DNA of 64,000 nucleotides from Actinostola sp. cb2023 (taxonomy: Eukaryota > Cnidaria > Anthozoa > Actiniaria > Actinostolidae). Within the stretch, counting starts at the first letter, position 1, and each line of letters begins with the position of its first letter. Below, piece by piece: positions 29,797 to 40,815 of this stretch. The position numbers and the translations under genes are program-made. The DNA is taken from NCBI GenBank assembly GCA_033675265.1, contig JAUJYZ010000968.1:1-64000 (forward strand), given 5' to 3'. Below the pieces are notes generated by a model, which was not told where the DNA came from, made no database searches, and worked only from the letters and a program-made list of their open reading frames with translations.

Positions 29797-32019
29797 TCAA
29801 TTGACCGCAGAGCTGCATTGCGAGCACACCCATTCCTGCTCGGTTTCCTCAAACACCTGTTCTGGAATGACCTCACAATGCTGGTGAATCCAATGCCGAC
29901 ATCCTTCACACTCTGCCATTCTTTTACTTTTTTCTTTTGAGTATCTATTCCAAGGCATTCGACAGGTACACAGTACCTCAACCTGGATGATTTTCTGTTT
30001 ACATCGTTTTCTTAAAGTGTATATATGGGCCAAAATTTTTATTTTGGAAATCGATTCTTTATGAAGTAAATATTGGGGTGGTGTAGTAGTTTCCTGGTTT
30101 GGGCTTCACACATGTGAGTTATAGAGGTTTGAATTCTCAATATGCAAATCAGATGACGTAAATGGCGAAGCGCGGTAATACTAAAAATAGATTTAATTTA
30201 TTCAGACATGACTTTGGTTCGGATTCGTGAAGATGAGTGGAGATGTGTCAGAAGTTTGGAGTTGTTCGCTAAAATTAAGCAGGAAATTATTCTTATTTTA
30301 GATTAAGAGAACTGGTTAGTACCAAGCACTGAAAGAAACTGGCCAAAGTCTTCAAAATACTAAATGGCCGTCCGCCAAAAAATGCTCAATACTTGTTTCA
30401 AAATCCACTCACGTTTCACAAATCAAACTGCTTTCTATTTGTTTTGATGTGTTAAGCGTTCTCTGATGAGCTCCATGTGGGTTTTGATTCGCAAACTGAA
30501 TACGAAGGATTCTGTTCGTGTCACGAAATGCTTGACCCGGCGGCCACGGTCTTCGAAATACTATAAAATTCCCAGCCGCAATCAAATATATCAATATATC
30601 ATAAGATTCAAAGAATCATAAAATACACTCACTTTTCACAAACCCAACATATGAACTCGTTTCTATTTGATTAGATGCATTTAGCACTTCTGAAATTATT
30701 TAGCATTTTCCGACGACCCTTGGCAATCGGTCTTGTGTCGCGACGTTAATACCACGCTTCGCTATTCAGTCATCATTTATTATACAAAAACGTTTGTGCA
30801 AATTACTGACATTTCTAAGCTTGCGATATCTTTCCACAGTTTATAGAAATAGTTTTATGAACTTTTTCGTATTTCAGAAAAAAAGCACTACTTGAAAAAA
30901 TAAAATTTAGTTATGACAAATTCCCGAATTGACGTCAACAAATTAGCATATTGAGATTTCAAACCTCTATAACTCACAAATGTGAAGCCCAAACCAAGAA
31001 AAACTACTACACCACCCCATTATTTACTTCATAAAGAATCGATTTCCAAAATATTATTTTTGGCCATATATACACTTTAAGGTTTGTCCAGGAAGTGTTG
31101 GGAAAGGAGACATCTTATTCTCGTGGAAACATTAAAGAAGATGAGACCTGAGAGCCCCTTTGTCATAGTTTACCCTGGCTGGATCTTGCTGGCAAGGTAG
31201 TTCCGTATGCGATGGCAAACACACTGCAATTAGTGCCATTTAACTGCTGCTGTACTGGCATAACGTTAATTCTCACTTCAGGTTCGCTGCAATAAAGGAA
31301 CTGGGCTATTTGTTCCTTGGTGTTTAATGTAGCTGTCCCATGAGAAAGACTATCATAGTAGTCTATCTCACTGACGTCTGGTGGCCTTTTGGTGATGTTC
31401 GATCAGCAAACCCAATGGGTTCTTCCAGTGTGAAGAATTTGGATGAATTTACCACGAAACACAGAAAATCCCCCAACTGGGCCCAACGTTGGTTTTCGGA
31501 ATTTCTTGTGATGGACTACAGCTAACAGTTTCAGAAACTGGGTCCTACAAGTTAACTGTGGGTTCATCGGGGAGATCATTATGGGGGCTTTCATCATGGT
31601 TTTCGGCTGTAAAGTCATGCAGAAACAATTCTCTGTCAAGACTCAAGAAGGGTGACATTTTGTACGAGTTTGGAAGCCTTTCAAAGGACCAAGAGGGAAC
31701 ATGTCGAAAGACAGCAAAAAAATGCTTACATGGCAATCGGTGCTTCTCCCAGACAATGCACTCGCAACCAAGTTGACTTGATTCATCTGATTCGTCTCCA
31801 AAAGATACTGTATAATTAGCGCTCTTACTACTTACTTTAAAAATCCCCTCCTTCATGCTTATGACGCTCACACAGTTTATTGGAATATCTTCCGAAAGGG
31901 ACATTCTTTCCAGACAGTGCTTGATAATGTGATGAGGGCATTCTTTCAAATAGTCAGGAATAGTTGGGCTGTATCGCCGATATCCCGCACCAAGCTTTGT
32001 GTTCAACTCAACATACCTA
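29797..32019 (-). pseudogene. SWIM - Ulp1 protease - PHD finger gene, split by a TTAA element
   Basis: The minus strand from an acceptor (TTTATATTTAG, 32019) encodes YVELNTKLGAGYRRYSP and a SWIM finger CECIVWEKHRLPCKH. A C48/Ulp1-type peptidase follows with His in THWVC, Asp in VSEIDYYDS, Gln in PVQQQL and Cys in NCSVFAIAY. Then QT, a 1.06-kb insertion, LRKRCKQKIIQVEVL and a C4HC3 PHD finger (CTCRM, CEGCRHWIHQHC, WVCSQC) to the stop at about 29800. This order (SWIM, Ulp1, PHD) is familiar from multicopy, MULE-like TE genes in cnidarians. Breaks: a stop or frame change after TVNL, TGA after HWVC, and TAA after RSHLL. Upstream MULE transposase exons were not found. Confidence 0.68.
30016..31076. 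mobile_element. 1.06-kb non-autonomous element with TTAA target duplication
   Basis: Inverted ends of about 150 bp: AGTGTATATATGGGCC at 30016 and CCATATATACACT ending at 31076. They share GAAATCGATTCTTTATGAAG, GGGGTGGTGTAGTAG and GAGTTATAGAGGTTTGAA. TTAA lies on both sides (30012-30015; 31077-31080). The host gene reads PGQT-LRKRC across the empty site. The interior has no gene but holds a diverged internal duplication (CACTCACGTTTCACAAA at about 30403, CACTCACTTTTCACAAA at about 30627). Confidence 0.88.
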
Positions 32020-32204
32020 AATATAAAAATAATCAATAAACCCTATGATTTTACTCAAGATTCAGATGTTATGGATCGTTCTTAATTCTTTCATTACTTA
32101 TTATTTAATATTTGAAATATTTCAGTATTAGTTATTCATTTAGATAATATGCAATGAGTCCTATGAATAATGTTGTATTTTGTGCAATTACATGGTATAC
32201 ATAC

Positions 32205-32700
32205 CGTATTTGCCGGTGTATAAGTCGACCTTTTAACCTCTAAAATTTAGCTTGAAAAATCGACCTCGACTTATACACTGGCTTTTGATCACCACTGCAG
32301 ATAAAATCAGAAATGACCTTAAACCCATTAAAATTAATAGCTTTATCTAAGATAAACATCTAAATGATGTTTGTTGGGATAAATGACACATAATTTTCAA
32401 AAGAAGAAGCGTAAAAGTGTTTATTAGAACCAACAAACTTGGACCGACGAATGGTGCGAACTTGAGACTTCATCGGAGCCAGCATGTTGTTCGTAAATCA
32501 CATAACTTTGTTTAGTAGTTTCCTTTTGGTCATCACTGTACCTTAAACCCGATGATAAACATCTTTTAAATGATGTTTGTTGGGATTATTCGCAAAAGAA
32601 GAGCCACAAACTACCGGCTTTCAGACACGAGGGACAGGACGAGCCACCATGTTGTTTGTAAATCACATGACTTTGTTTAGTAGTTTCCAGTCCATATTAC
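32205..32700. repeat. TE-end-like hairpin and diverged ~200-bp tandem duplication
   Basis: GCCGGTGTATAAGTCGACC at about 32211 faces CGACTTATACACTGGC at about 32269, a stem-loop resembling the CCGTATTT...GTATAAG tips of known DNA transposons. After it a block with AAACATC...AATGATGTTTGTTGGGAT and TCACAT(A/G)ACTTTGTTTAGTAG occurs twice (about 32313-32525 and 32541-32690). Confidence 0.55.
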
Positions 32701-32819
32701 CATCGAGAAGTTCAACATCGTTTTTATAAATACGGTAACCTTTTTATTAGTAGCGTTTGAAGTTCTTTGGTATGATAAAATAGCTACAGATTTGCTTGTT
32801 TTTGAAGCCTTTTTTTGTT

Positions 32820-34110
32820 TTTTAGTATCTCTGGAACCAGGGTACCCATTTGCTAGTGGCAAACAGCAATTTGAACCATGTGAGGTTGCTGTAGGTAGAC
32901 GGATTGCTAACACCAGAATCCATGTTGAGAGAGCCATTGGAGATAAAGGAATACAGTGTGTTGCCCTAAATACCGGCCGTACCCTAATCCGGCCATTTTA
33001 ACTTTAAAGCGCTGTGATTTCTCGAATATTTCAAAAAATGACAAACAAGATAATCGTATGAATTATTGATGAGTTTAGGTTTATTAACTGCTGTTGTAAG
33101 ATTCCTGACCGCTTTTTAGGTCGGAATTCAAATGTGTTTTGAAAGTAGGTAAAATAATCGCTTCAGTAACTTTCATGTTTTCGTGCATCTTAAGTCATGC
33201 GGGCAAAGTCTTCAAACATTTCCTCGTAAATTATGGAACGTAAACAGATTATATTTGGCAGAAATACGACGTTAATGAGTAGCTTTGGACACAAAGAAAA
33301 ACAATCATGAACGGCTTAAATAAACGAAAGTTCAGGTCAGGTGAAATTACGTGCATATTTTGGTAGGTATGCCTAAATCCGGCCACAAGTCACATACAAA
33401 ACAGAGCGGGAAAAGTGGCCGGATTACCTGAAACCATAGTTATTAACTATGCTGAAACAGAAGCCCGAGCTTTCCGGATCGAACTTTCACATCGGAAATA
33501 CACATACAATTTGATTTTCAAAGCGGAATTTCCAGTTTTTCCGGGTAAATGGTAAGCACTCTAGATATCATTGTGGGCGCAGGAGAGACCCGTTATACAG
33601 GGTTCCCAATGAAGTAGTAGAGGAGGGTCTTTTTTCGGTCTTTTTACAATTTATCTTTACAATCTTTTCATGTAGAATGACTTAAAAAGTCCTTTATTAT
33701 AGCAATGCGGGGAAAAAAATAGTTAAAACGATGGAAGATAATGTAAAACTTACCGAGCAATTCCTGCTTATTTATGGCCGGAATTTAGGGCAACCTGGCC
33801 GAACTTAGGGCATCTACCTCGATCAGTATTTTTGAATATAGCAAGCTCAATGTTGAATTAAAACAAATGTCAATTTGTGACAAGGTAGGTGAAAGAGAAA
33901 TCTAGCCTTTGACTGATTTTAGACCGCTACTATTTTTCTAAAGTAAGATACAGCGATTAATGCAAAAAGCGGCCGGATTTAGGGCAACACACTGTACAAG
34001 ATCCTAAGCCACATTATATTCTAGTTCCACAGTTACTCCCCTATCTTAATGAGATCTTCTTTGTTTGTGCTATGCTAACAAACTTCAAAAATCAACTTGT
34101 TTCTAAATGA
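32820..34110 (+). pseudogene. Second ISL2EU-type transposase, C-terminal remnant
   Basis: The plus strand encodes ASGKQQFEPCEVAVGRRIAN and TRIHVERAIG (third catalytic acid of the DDE_4 fold). It is then interrupted by a 1.04-kb element, and resumes HYILVPQLLPYLNEIFFVCA and NFKNQLVSK to a stop at 34110. The tail is the counterpart of SLIGSINQLW...NFRGPLI in the first ISL2EU copy. Everything upstream, including THAP and the first two Asp, is missing. It faces a minus-strand SWIM-YqaJ gene, the same convergent layout as at 22-28 kb. Confidence 0.72.
32954..33994. mobile_element. 1.04-kb pogo/mariner-like MITE, TA target duplication
   Basis: The ends CAGTGTGTTGCCCTAAA and TTTAGGGCAACACACTG are inverted, flanked by TA (32952-32953; 33995-33996). 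The end motif GCCCTAAATCCGGCC recurs inside (about 32984, 33368, 33775, 33800), so the element has multiple subterminal copies of its tip. CAGTG-type tips with TA are typical of pogo/Tigger relatives. It interrupts the second ISL2EU transposase. Confidence 0.87.
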
Positions 34111-34175
34111 CATAATTTATTGTGTTTGTGATATGTCATACTACATCCTATAAAAGAGATTGGTCAGTAAAATAA

Positions 34176-35736
34176 CTATACTCTGTTTACTGCTAGTTTT
34201 CTAGCTACAAAGGAATCATAAAAAAATTCTAATTCTGGAATATTATTTTCCACCCATTTCCTGTCTAGGTCAAATTCTTTGAATAAATATGTCTTCCTTG
34301 GTTGCAAGAACAAAGTCACACCATTTGAATTTATCTCTTTTCCAACAAAAAACTGTAGCTGACATTGATGATAATAAATATGTGTTGGCTTTGCAATCTG
34401 CTTACTTTCATCTTTGTAAATACAGAAATTGCCTTTCCTGCTAGTAATGGTATCATCTAGAGTGGAATCCCAGTTGGCTGCAGCTGCCTTAATCTCCACA
34501 CAACCAGTGCCATTACTGCCATCATCTGCTACTGCATCTGGGGAAGCACCCAGCCAGTACTTTTCTTTATCAACAAGAAATCCTGCCCTTTGAACAGATA
34601 TGTCAGAGTACCCATGTTCTCTCTTATGTTTAAGATACCTTGCAAGGATGATTGGTTCCTGTTGTTTTCCAAGCAACATTGAAGCAGTTGTGATGGAAGC
34701 TCTGAAAAGATCTCAAAATAGATGTGGGATATATATCTTTCATTCGGTTGATAATCGTACCACATATAGAAGCTGTAATTCTGGGCACTCTTTCTTTATA
34801 CCATAGTTCATTGTCACTTTGATTTTTGGTATTTTCAAAGAAATCATTTCTTTACTTTTCAGTCAAGTTTAAACTCAGTTTAAATGATAATATTTTTCAG
34901 CTGTATTTGGTATTTGTTGTGGAGTACTAGCTCTGGTTGTCTTGATAAAGAGGAGGCCACTGCTGTTTCAAGATCAATTGTTGTAGAGGTAGAGGAAGTA
35001 TTAAGTTTATATGCATAAGTGTTGATCTTTTCAGTTGCACTTATAACAGACAGAAAAGCAGGTGTTTGTTCTGGGTGGTCAGTGCTGAAAGACTGAAGGT
35101 TGGAAATAAACTTATCAATGGCTTCGATGTCGTTTTTGTTGGTTTACCTACGATGTCCAGGGGATCTCTACCAGTTAAATTCGCAGTGGATTTCTTTCTG
35201 ATGGTGCCATGATGTAAAGTCGAGAGAACGCTTATGCGTCGAGGCTCTAATCTTCGCTTTCGGGGCTGATTCCACTTCATCAATTCATCAGTGCAGCATA
35301 GTTCTTCGATGACCAAAAACTTTCTGCTGAACTCCTCCAGAGCGTAGCATACAGCAGCAATATGTTTGCAGGAGGCCTTTGACTCTTTCCCTGCAATACA
35401 GTCGCATTTAGCGTACTGTATTTCAGCGGTATTTTCTTTCAATCTGAGTAGAATATCATACACACGATCCTTCTACAATTCGGGTAAGCACGAACACTTT
35501 ACAATTAAGGTTTGATACCCAGGTTTAGCCATCAGTTTCTGTACATGTCCTCCCTTGAATAACTGAAACGATGATTCCCTTTGTGACTTGAAGTCTTTCG
35601 CTGGTTGTTTGGCTGCAGCAATCACCTTGATGAAATAAGTAATAATTTGTGCCATTGTAAAAGACTGAAGTATATTTGCAACTGGTTTATTTGAAATATT
35701 CTCCTTGATATCTGTAAAAATATTGTCGGCTTCCAT
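34176..35736 (-). pseudogene. Second SWIM-YqaJ nuclease gene (broken)
   Basis: The minus strand from about 35736 reads MEADNIFTDIKENISNK, a linker with an in-frame TAG at about 35473, and a SWIM finger CDCIAGKESKASCKH. After a slip in an A-rich run near 35140 come NLQSFSTDHPEQTPAFLS, then ITASICGTI and the nuclease block YWLGASPDAVADD (Asp), GCVEIKAAA (Glu-x-Lys) and YYHQCQLQFFVG (Gln motif). This is the same domain order as the 22-24.7 kb gene but only distantly similar in sequence, so it belongs to a different ISL2EU lineage. At least one stop and two frame changes make it a pseudogene. Confidence 0.75.
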
Positions 35737-35841
35737 TTCGAAATAAGCGACAGAGAAAAAAACAACAACAAACAAACTACTACAAACTCTCTACAAACTA
35801 TATTTTCGCGCGCTAAGGTTGTTTTGTCCACCAAAACGGTT

Positions 35842-36640
35842 TTAGCCAATCAGAGGAAAGCATGACGTCATGTCACGCAAGACCTGCAAACTCCCCACTT
35901 TTGCATGAAGGATCAATTCAAATGCTGCAGAAATAGGGCCAGTAACATCGAGTAATAGGTCCTGTGTTTTATGCAGGGTCTTGTCTTCAACTTTACATTT
36001 TGGAACAAGATCCGGCAGGAACTTGTCCAATTGCGGAGTGTAGACACAATCTACGTCCGGCCTTGGGAAAACATGTGTTATCTGGCATTTGTCAAACTCC
36101 GTAAGTTGTTTTGAAAAACACTCGTTAAGTAGGGCAGAGAGCTCTTCTGAAGCTTTCCATCTCTGGGCAGAAGGCTCGAATAAATCATCTTCATAATCTA
36201 GATCTATCTGTTGTTGTGGGTCACCGTTATCACCGCCGTCCACAAGATCAATGAACAGCTGTCTGAGCGATACCTTTTTGCTGGCGGTGGTTCAATGCCT
36301 TTTGGTGACCCAGTGGCCATACTGGGAAATAGCGTACCTTTTGATGACCCAGAAGCTGTACTGGGTGTATAATTGCTTCCTTTTCTTTAACTGGAGGACT
36401 GACCGGTGTTCAAGCTGGCAGCGATTGTAGAGATGGCGATTTTGCTACGTTCTGGATTTAGTGACTGTTTTACTCCATCTATGATGGAAGGAAGCAAAGT
36501 TTTTGTCATCAAAGCGACAAATTTGGGGCTCTGTAATACCGATGCAACGGTAGCAGCTGTGTTTGGATGATTACCTGCATTTTCCTTTGCATTTGAGTCT
36601 ATTTCTTCTCCTGTAGAATCCATCTTGACTTTCAACATGA
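35842..36640 (-). pseudogene. gag-like ORF1 relic of a DIRS-type retroelement
   Basis: Minus-strand fragments MDSTGEEIDSNAKENAG, SPKFVALMTKTLLPSIIDG, then after a stop and a frame change DLFEPSAQRWKASEELSAL, ITHVFPRPDVDCVYTPQLDK and KTQDLLLDVTGPISAAFEL. I recall such proteins as the gag-like first ORF of cnidarian DIRS-like elements. The fragment ends near 35842, close to the presumed right end of the second ISL2EU element. Confidence 0.5.
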
Positions 36641-36815
36641 GGAGCGAAGCAAAAAGACGATGATGTGGGGTGGACCGCGTGGCTTGGCAGGGGCTAGAGC
36701 CCAGTCTGTTTGATTTTTACCGTTAAAAAGCTGTATTTGAGCGAAGTTAATAAAGGCAAAACATTGTTATATGAAGTCGACAGTTATGAAGTGCAATTAC
36801 TGTTTTTCAATTTAA

Positions 36816-37408
36816 CTAAATGGCTAGAAAGCCTGGATGGGAAGTAATACTAGCTGGCTCTTCTTGTAGCCCGTCCACTTTAACAGCTTCTCGAAGCTTC
36901 GATTTTATTTGTTTCACCTCTTGGCAACAAACACATTCATATTCCCGATCCATGATTTGGCAATTTTCACAACTACACCTGGAAGATAACCAATAACTCT
37001 CGTTGGTCTTTGTGACTGAGTATATAAAAGAACTAGCAAACAATGAGACGTACCATTCATTATTGCGATGGCGATTTTGCTCCTGAGTTTGATCTTCAAT
37101 GAGTTCAACTTCATTTCTAATTTTGTTTCGAGAAAATCATTCACTTGTAATGATTTCATAGCTAAATCAACTTGCCTGACAGTAGATTCTAAAGAATCTA
37201 GTCTGGATTCAATTCCGTTCAGCTTACTAATAATCTGGTAAAGTTTCTCCATGGAGCCGGCCTTTGAGCTGGAAGCTTCAAAGACGTCGTTTGGCTCGCT
37301 CAAACAGAATCTTCATCTGAATCAAGGCCTTCTTTATGTAGTTTTGGAGAGGTCTCGCTTGATCCTTTCTGGCGTTGTGTCCTCTTTTTACTTGTATTAT
37401 CGGCCATT
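36816..37408 (-). pseudogene. Coiled-coil plus P2X7-C-like cysteine cluster, relic
   Basis: The minus strand starts MADNTSKKRTQRQKGSSE at 37408, changes frame near 37300 into MEKLYQIISKLNGIESRLDS (coiled coil), and reaches a donor-like GTACGT at about 37050. After an acceptor CTTCCAG comes CSCENCQIMDREYECVCCQE, then SITSHPGFLAI and a stop. The Cys cluster with a closing ITSHPGF resembles the cytoplasmic ballast domain of P2X7, a module I recall as often fused to TE proteins in cnidarians. The phase across the intron does not match, so it is probably dead. Confidence 0.45.
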
Positions 37409-37706
37409 AAATAGCTCAGAAATCGGAGCCACAAAAAAACGTGACTTTACTGATGCAAGGTTGGCCCCATTCCCCCCTAGACTATTGTTACAAATACATC
37501 AATTTTCTGTGCACATATTATCCTGTGTGCTATAACACAGGAATTGCTTAATAACATATATTTTTATAGTTAGACAGCCTGTGCCAATTTGGTGAGTTCA
37601 CAGTAAAAAGGGAGGGTACTCACGAGTCTGTGTGTGGTGTAAGTCAGCTCGAAGATGATCTGATTCTCGTTCAATTTCTTTCTGTCTTTACGTCTTCTTT
37701 CTGTAT

Positions 37707-37727
37707 AATAATAATAATAATAATATA
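37707..37727. repeat. (TAA)n microsatellite
   Basis: A run of about seven ATA/TAA triplets. It lies at the expected 3' end of the minus-strand LINE fragment. Confidence 0.9.
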
Positions 37728-37739
37728 CAAAATTTATAT

Positions 37740-38790
37740 AGCGCATCTTCCTAAAAGTCCAGATGCAATCTCTCTCTATATATCTATCTAAATGAAAATC
37801 TAATTAATAAAAATAAATAAAAATATAATTAATGAAAAGCTAATTTAAAAAGATGTGTCTTCAATTTACATTTAAAAATCGTAATTGAGGTACTGGCTCT
37901 ACGCTCTATGGGTAATGCATTCCAAAGAGTCGGAGTTCAAATACTGAAAGCTCTAAATCCATACGTTTTCAGCTAATATGTGGCAGGTCTAAGTATAGAT
38001 TTGTCTGCAGATCTCAAATTCCTAGTAGGTATATAAGATGTAATTACTTGTACGAGGTTTTTTTTTTCAAAGTCAGAAAATCGCAAAGTTGTGCAATATC
38101 CGGTCACATGCTATCGAGACGCCATTTTGTATTTTAGACAAAGCGAGGAAGGCATCATGTGGAGTTTCACGAGCGAAATCTTGCACTTTTTACTCTTCAG
38201 AGTGTTAAGTTGAGTGTTAAGACGAGAAGATCTTCAATTTTGAGATCGCCATACGAACTGAGAACAGCAATGCCATGAGCGTCGCTCGATAAAACTGTCA
38301 ACATGCCGATATTTGCGAACTGAAACAGAGACACATGGAAGCCTTGAAAGCCTTTATCAGTTATACGAACTTGAAGTTAAATTGAAGCATTACGAGCATG
38401 GAGGCTGGATAACTGATCCGATCCAGAACGGCAAAAGTTACAATATAGTTCCAATTCTTGAAGCATGTCAGTACATGTAGCTCATTCCCAACAGGGCACG
38501 AGTGTACATTGCCCATAGCAATGTCTAGTTAAAGCATTTAAATACGCTGGAGCCAGACCATTAACTACTTTAAAGGTATATAATAATATCTTAAAAATCA
38601 CACGGTACTCCACTGGAAGCCAATGCAATTGCATAAGGACTGGCGTGATGTGCTCAGCCTTTCGAGACAAGGTGACAAGCCTCGCAGCGCAGTTTAATAC
38701 ATATTGCAAGCGCTGCATCAGGTGCTTTGGAATACCATACAAAAGAACATTACAATGGTCAATCCTTGAAGTAACAAATGCAATTTGAAA
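37740..38790 (-). mobile_element. 5'-truncated LINE (CR1/L2-type reverse transcriptase C-terminus)
   Basis: The minus strand reads AFVTSRIDHCNVLLYGIPK, RLQYVLNCAARLVTLSRK, HITPVLMQLHWLPVEYRV and VVNGLAPAYLNAL (38780-38500), the thumb/C-terminal part of CR1/L2-type LINE polymerases. After about 430 bp of unrelated sequence it resumes VITSYIPTRNLRSADKS and FKCKLKTHLFKLAF (38050-37840), the usual LINE tail. It is thus a 5'-truncated copy with a later insertion. Its 5' break lies inside the PIN-like gene on the same strand. Confidence 0.75.
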
Positions 38791-40561
38791 CACAAATCAG
38801 TGCATTGTAAGTGGGCCTTGTAACATGAACAGCGTTGACTCTCACACCCTGTTCGGCAATGGCAGTTTACAAATTCTAGAATGGAATCAGGTGCTGGAGG
38901 GTTAATCATCCAAACTACAAAAATCTTTCCATCTGCTATAACCCAGCCATTGTCATTTGGAGTCGGGATGTCAATCTCAGGAGACAGGCAACTATTCCAA
39001 ATAGCTGCTTGATAATTCGATCTTTTGATGTGCTTGACCAAGAAATCACTATTTGGAGGCAAGACTCCGATGAGTATTTGCCCGACTTGAACACCTTGAA
39101 TCGGCATTCGTCTACGATAATTGAATTGGATCACCATACAGCAAACAGACATACTTGTTGAGCTCAGAAACGAGATCTTCTGAGAGGGGGAAATAACTTC
39201 CGAAGGAGCAAAAGCTGTCTGCATATCGAGGATGGCCATCCAAAGTTTCCCAATGCTTTCCTTTTCCATAGAAAGAACTAACACAATCACTACCTAAGAC
39301 GACAACATAAAAAGACATGTAAAAATAGGATCAGGAATACAACGAAACAACTCAAATTTGTTTGTTGAGTTCACCTGAAAATGCATGAAGACCTGGAAGA
39401 CATCTACAAATAGTCTGACCAAGTGCATCAGAAATGGCCTTGATTTATATACAGCGAAAGTTATTTCCTGTCCCAGTTGGCAAAAATAGCTCTTTCCCAA
39501 TGGTACCTTGCATTGCCAAACAGAGAATGAAAACGTCAGTGTCTGGACTCTTTATGATTACTCTATCATATACGCAGGCAGCATGATTAGCATGCATCAA
39601 AAGACGGGTATCGGCTTCTTCATGATTGCTCCTCATCTCTCTAACTTCATTAGAATTAGCTTTGTCGTTCTCTGACAAACCTGGGCAGATCACAGTACAG
39701 TTTTCATTGGAAGTCACATACATGACTGATATACACCATTTAATCGATACGACTTGTAAGTGCTCCAATATTGGCAGAGGAACGTCATCAGAGATTCTTT
39801 GTTTTCTCCACAGCTCATGTATTTCTTCCATTGCTTCGGAATTTTCTGGTCTTTGCGTAGTATTTGCACTTTCTGGACACCTTGCTCAGCTCTCCTTGCC
39901 CTTTCTGTGTTCTTAATACTGATAGCAGGATATCTATCTCCTATAAAATCTAATCATTTGGCATTCCAGTGACGTGCTAGAGTGGTCAAACTGTCGAAGA
40001 CTACCTGCAAATTCACCAAATGTGGAGAATGTTCCTTTGAATACCTGAAGAGTTGCCATGGCATCAACAGCTATAGCATTATCTGTAAATGATCTAACAT
40101 CCGCTTGTGGTTGGTTTATAACAGTATTCTCTAGAATGTGAAATAGCTTGGACTTGATAGTTTTGACAAGGCTACCAGAAGGTGTGGCCAGTGATAGAGG
40201 GAAGATACCAAGACTGTAAGACAGTACTTTCTTAAGGTCAATCTCATGGCTTCTTGCAATGATGAGTAAGTGAGCAAACAGATTTCAGGCTAACTTCTTC
40301 ACCTTTGCTGTTTTTCACTCTGGTGTTCTTAGTTGTTGAAGAAAAGGTTTTGATCTTATTTTGGCTGATTTTTGAGAAAATGTCAGGCTTATCACCCATC
40401 ACCTTTGTCTTAATAAAGGTTGAAAACTGCTCTTCGCCAAGTTTTTCAGCATTAAGAGGATCATCTGCAACTTGATCTTCAATCACTACTCCACTTGCCA
40501 AATTTACTAATGTCTCTTGATCGATTTGAAAAGGATTAACCATGGTTGTAATGGTCTTCAT
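38775..40561 (-). pseudogene. PIN-like nuclease family gene (HEEAD motif), truncated
   Basis: The minus strand contains MVNPFQIDQETLVNLASG (about 40540), KSVCSLTHHCKK, EVREMRSNHEEADTRLLMHA (about 39650) and RVIIKSPDTDVFILCL (about 39540), the alternating acidic motifs of a PIN/FEN-like nuclease fold. Then PTPNDNGWVIADGKIFVVW and a Cys-rich end CHCRTGCESQRCSCY (about 38850). Homologous genes occur in many copies in cnidarians and fish (from memory), suggesting a TE origin. Stops and frame changes at about 39930, 39440 and 39310, and the LINE breakpoint after CTDLCF, end the protein early. Confidence 0.55.
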
Positions 40562-40576
40562 TACATCAGTTACTGA

Positions 40577-40815
40577 CTTCTCATGACTTTCTCATTTGCT
40601 TTCATCGAGATCCTTACGTTTTCTGAAAATATAATAAGATTTTGCTTGGATTTTGAAGATAAATATGTATATAGCTTTGCCAGTTGCCACTAAATGACTT
40701 CTCATGACTTTCTCATTTGCTTTCATCGAGATCCTTACGTTTTCTGAAAATATAATAAGATTTTGCTTGGATTTTGAAGATAAATATGTATATAGCTTTG
40801 CCAGTTGCCACTAAA
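40577..40815. repeat. Tandem duplication, 119 bp x 2
   Basis: The block starting CTTCTCATGACTTTCTCATT occurs at 40577 and again at 40696, essentially identical through GCCAGTTGCCACTAAATG. The sharp junction and identity indicate a recent duplication just upstream of the PIN-like gene. Confidence 0.92.

Noticed and set aside
30450..30500. Hammerhead ribozyme (CTGATGAG core)
   Set aside because: The required stem II and GAAA box do not follow at the right distance. The minus-strand CTGATGAGG near 12925 fails for the same reason.
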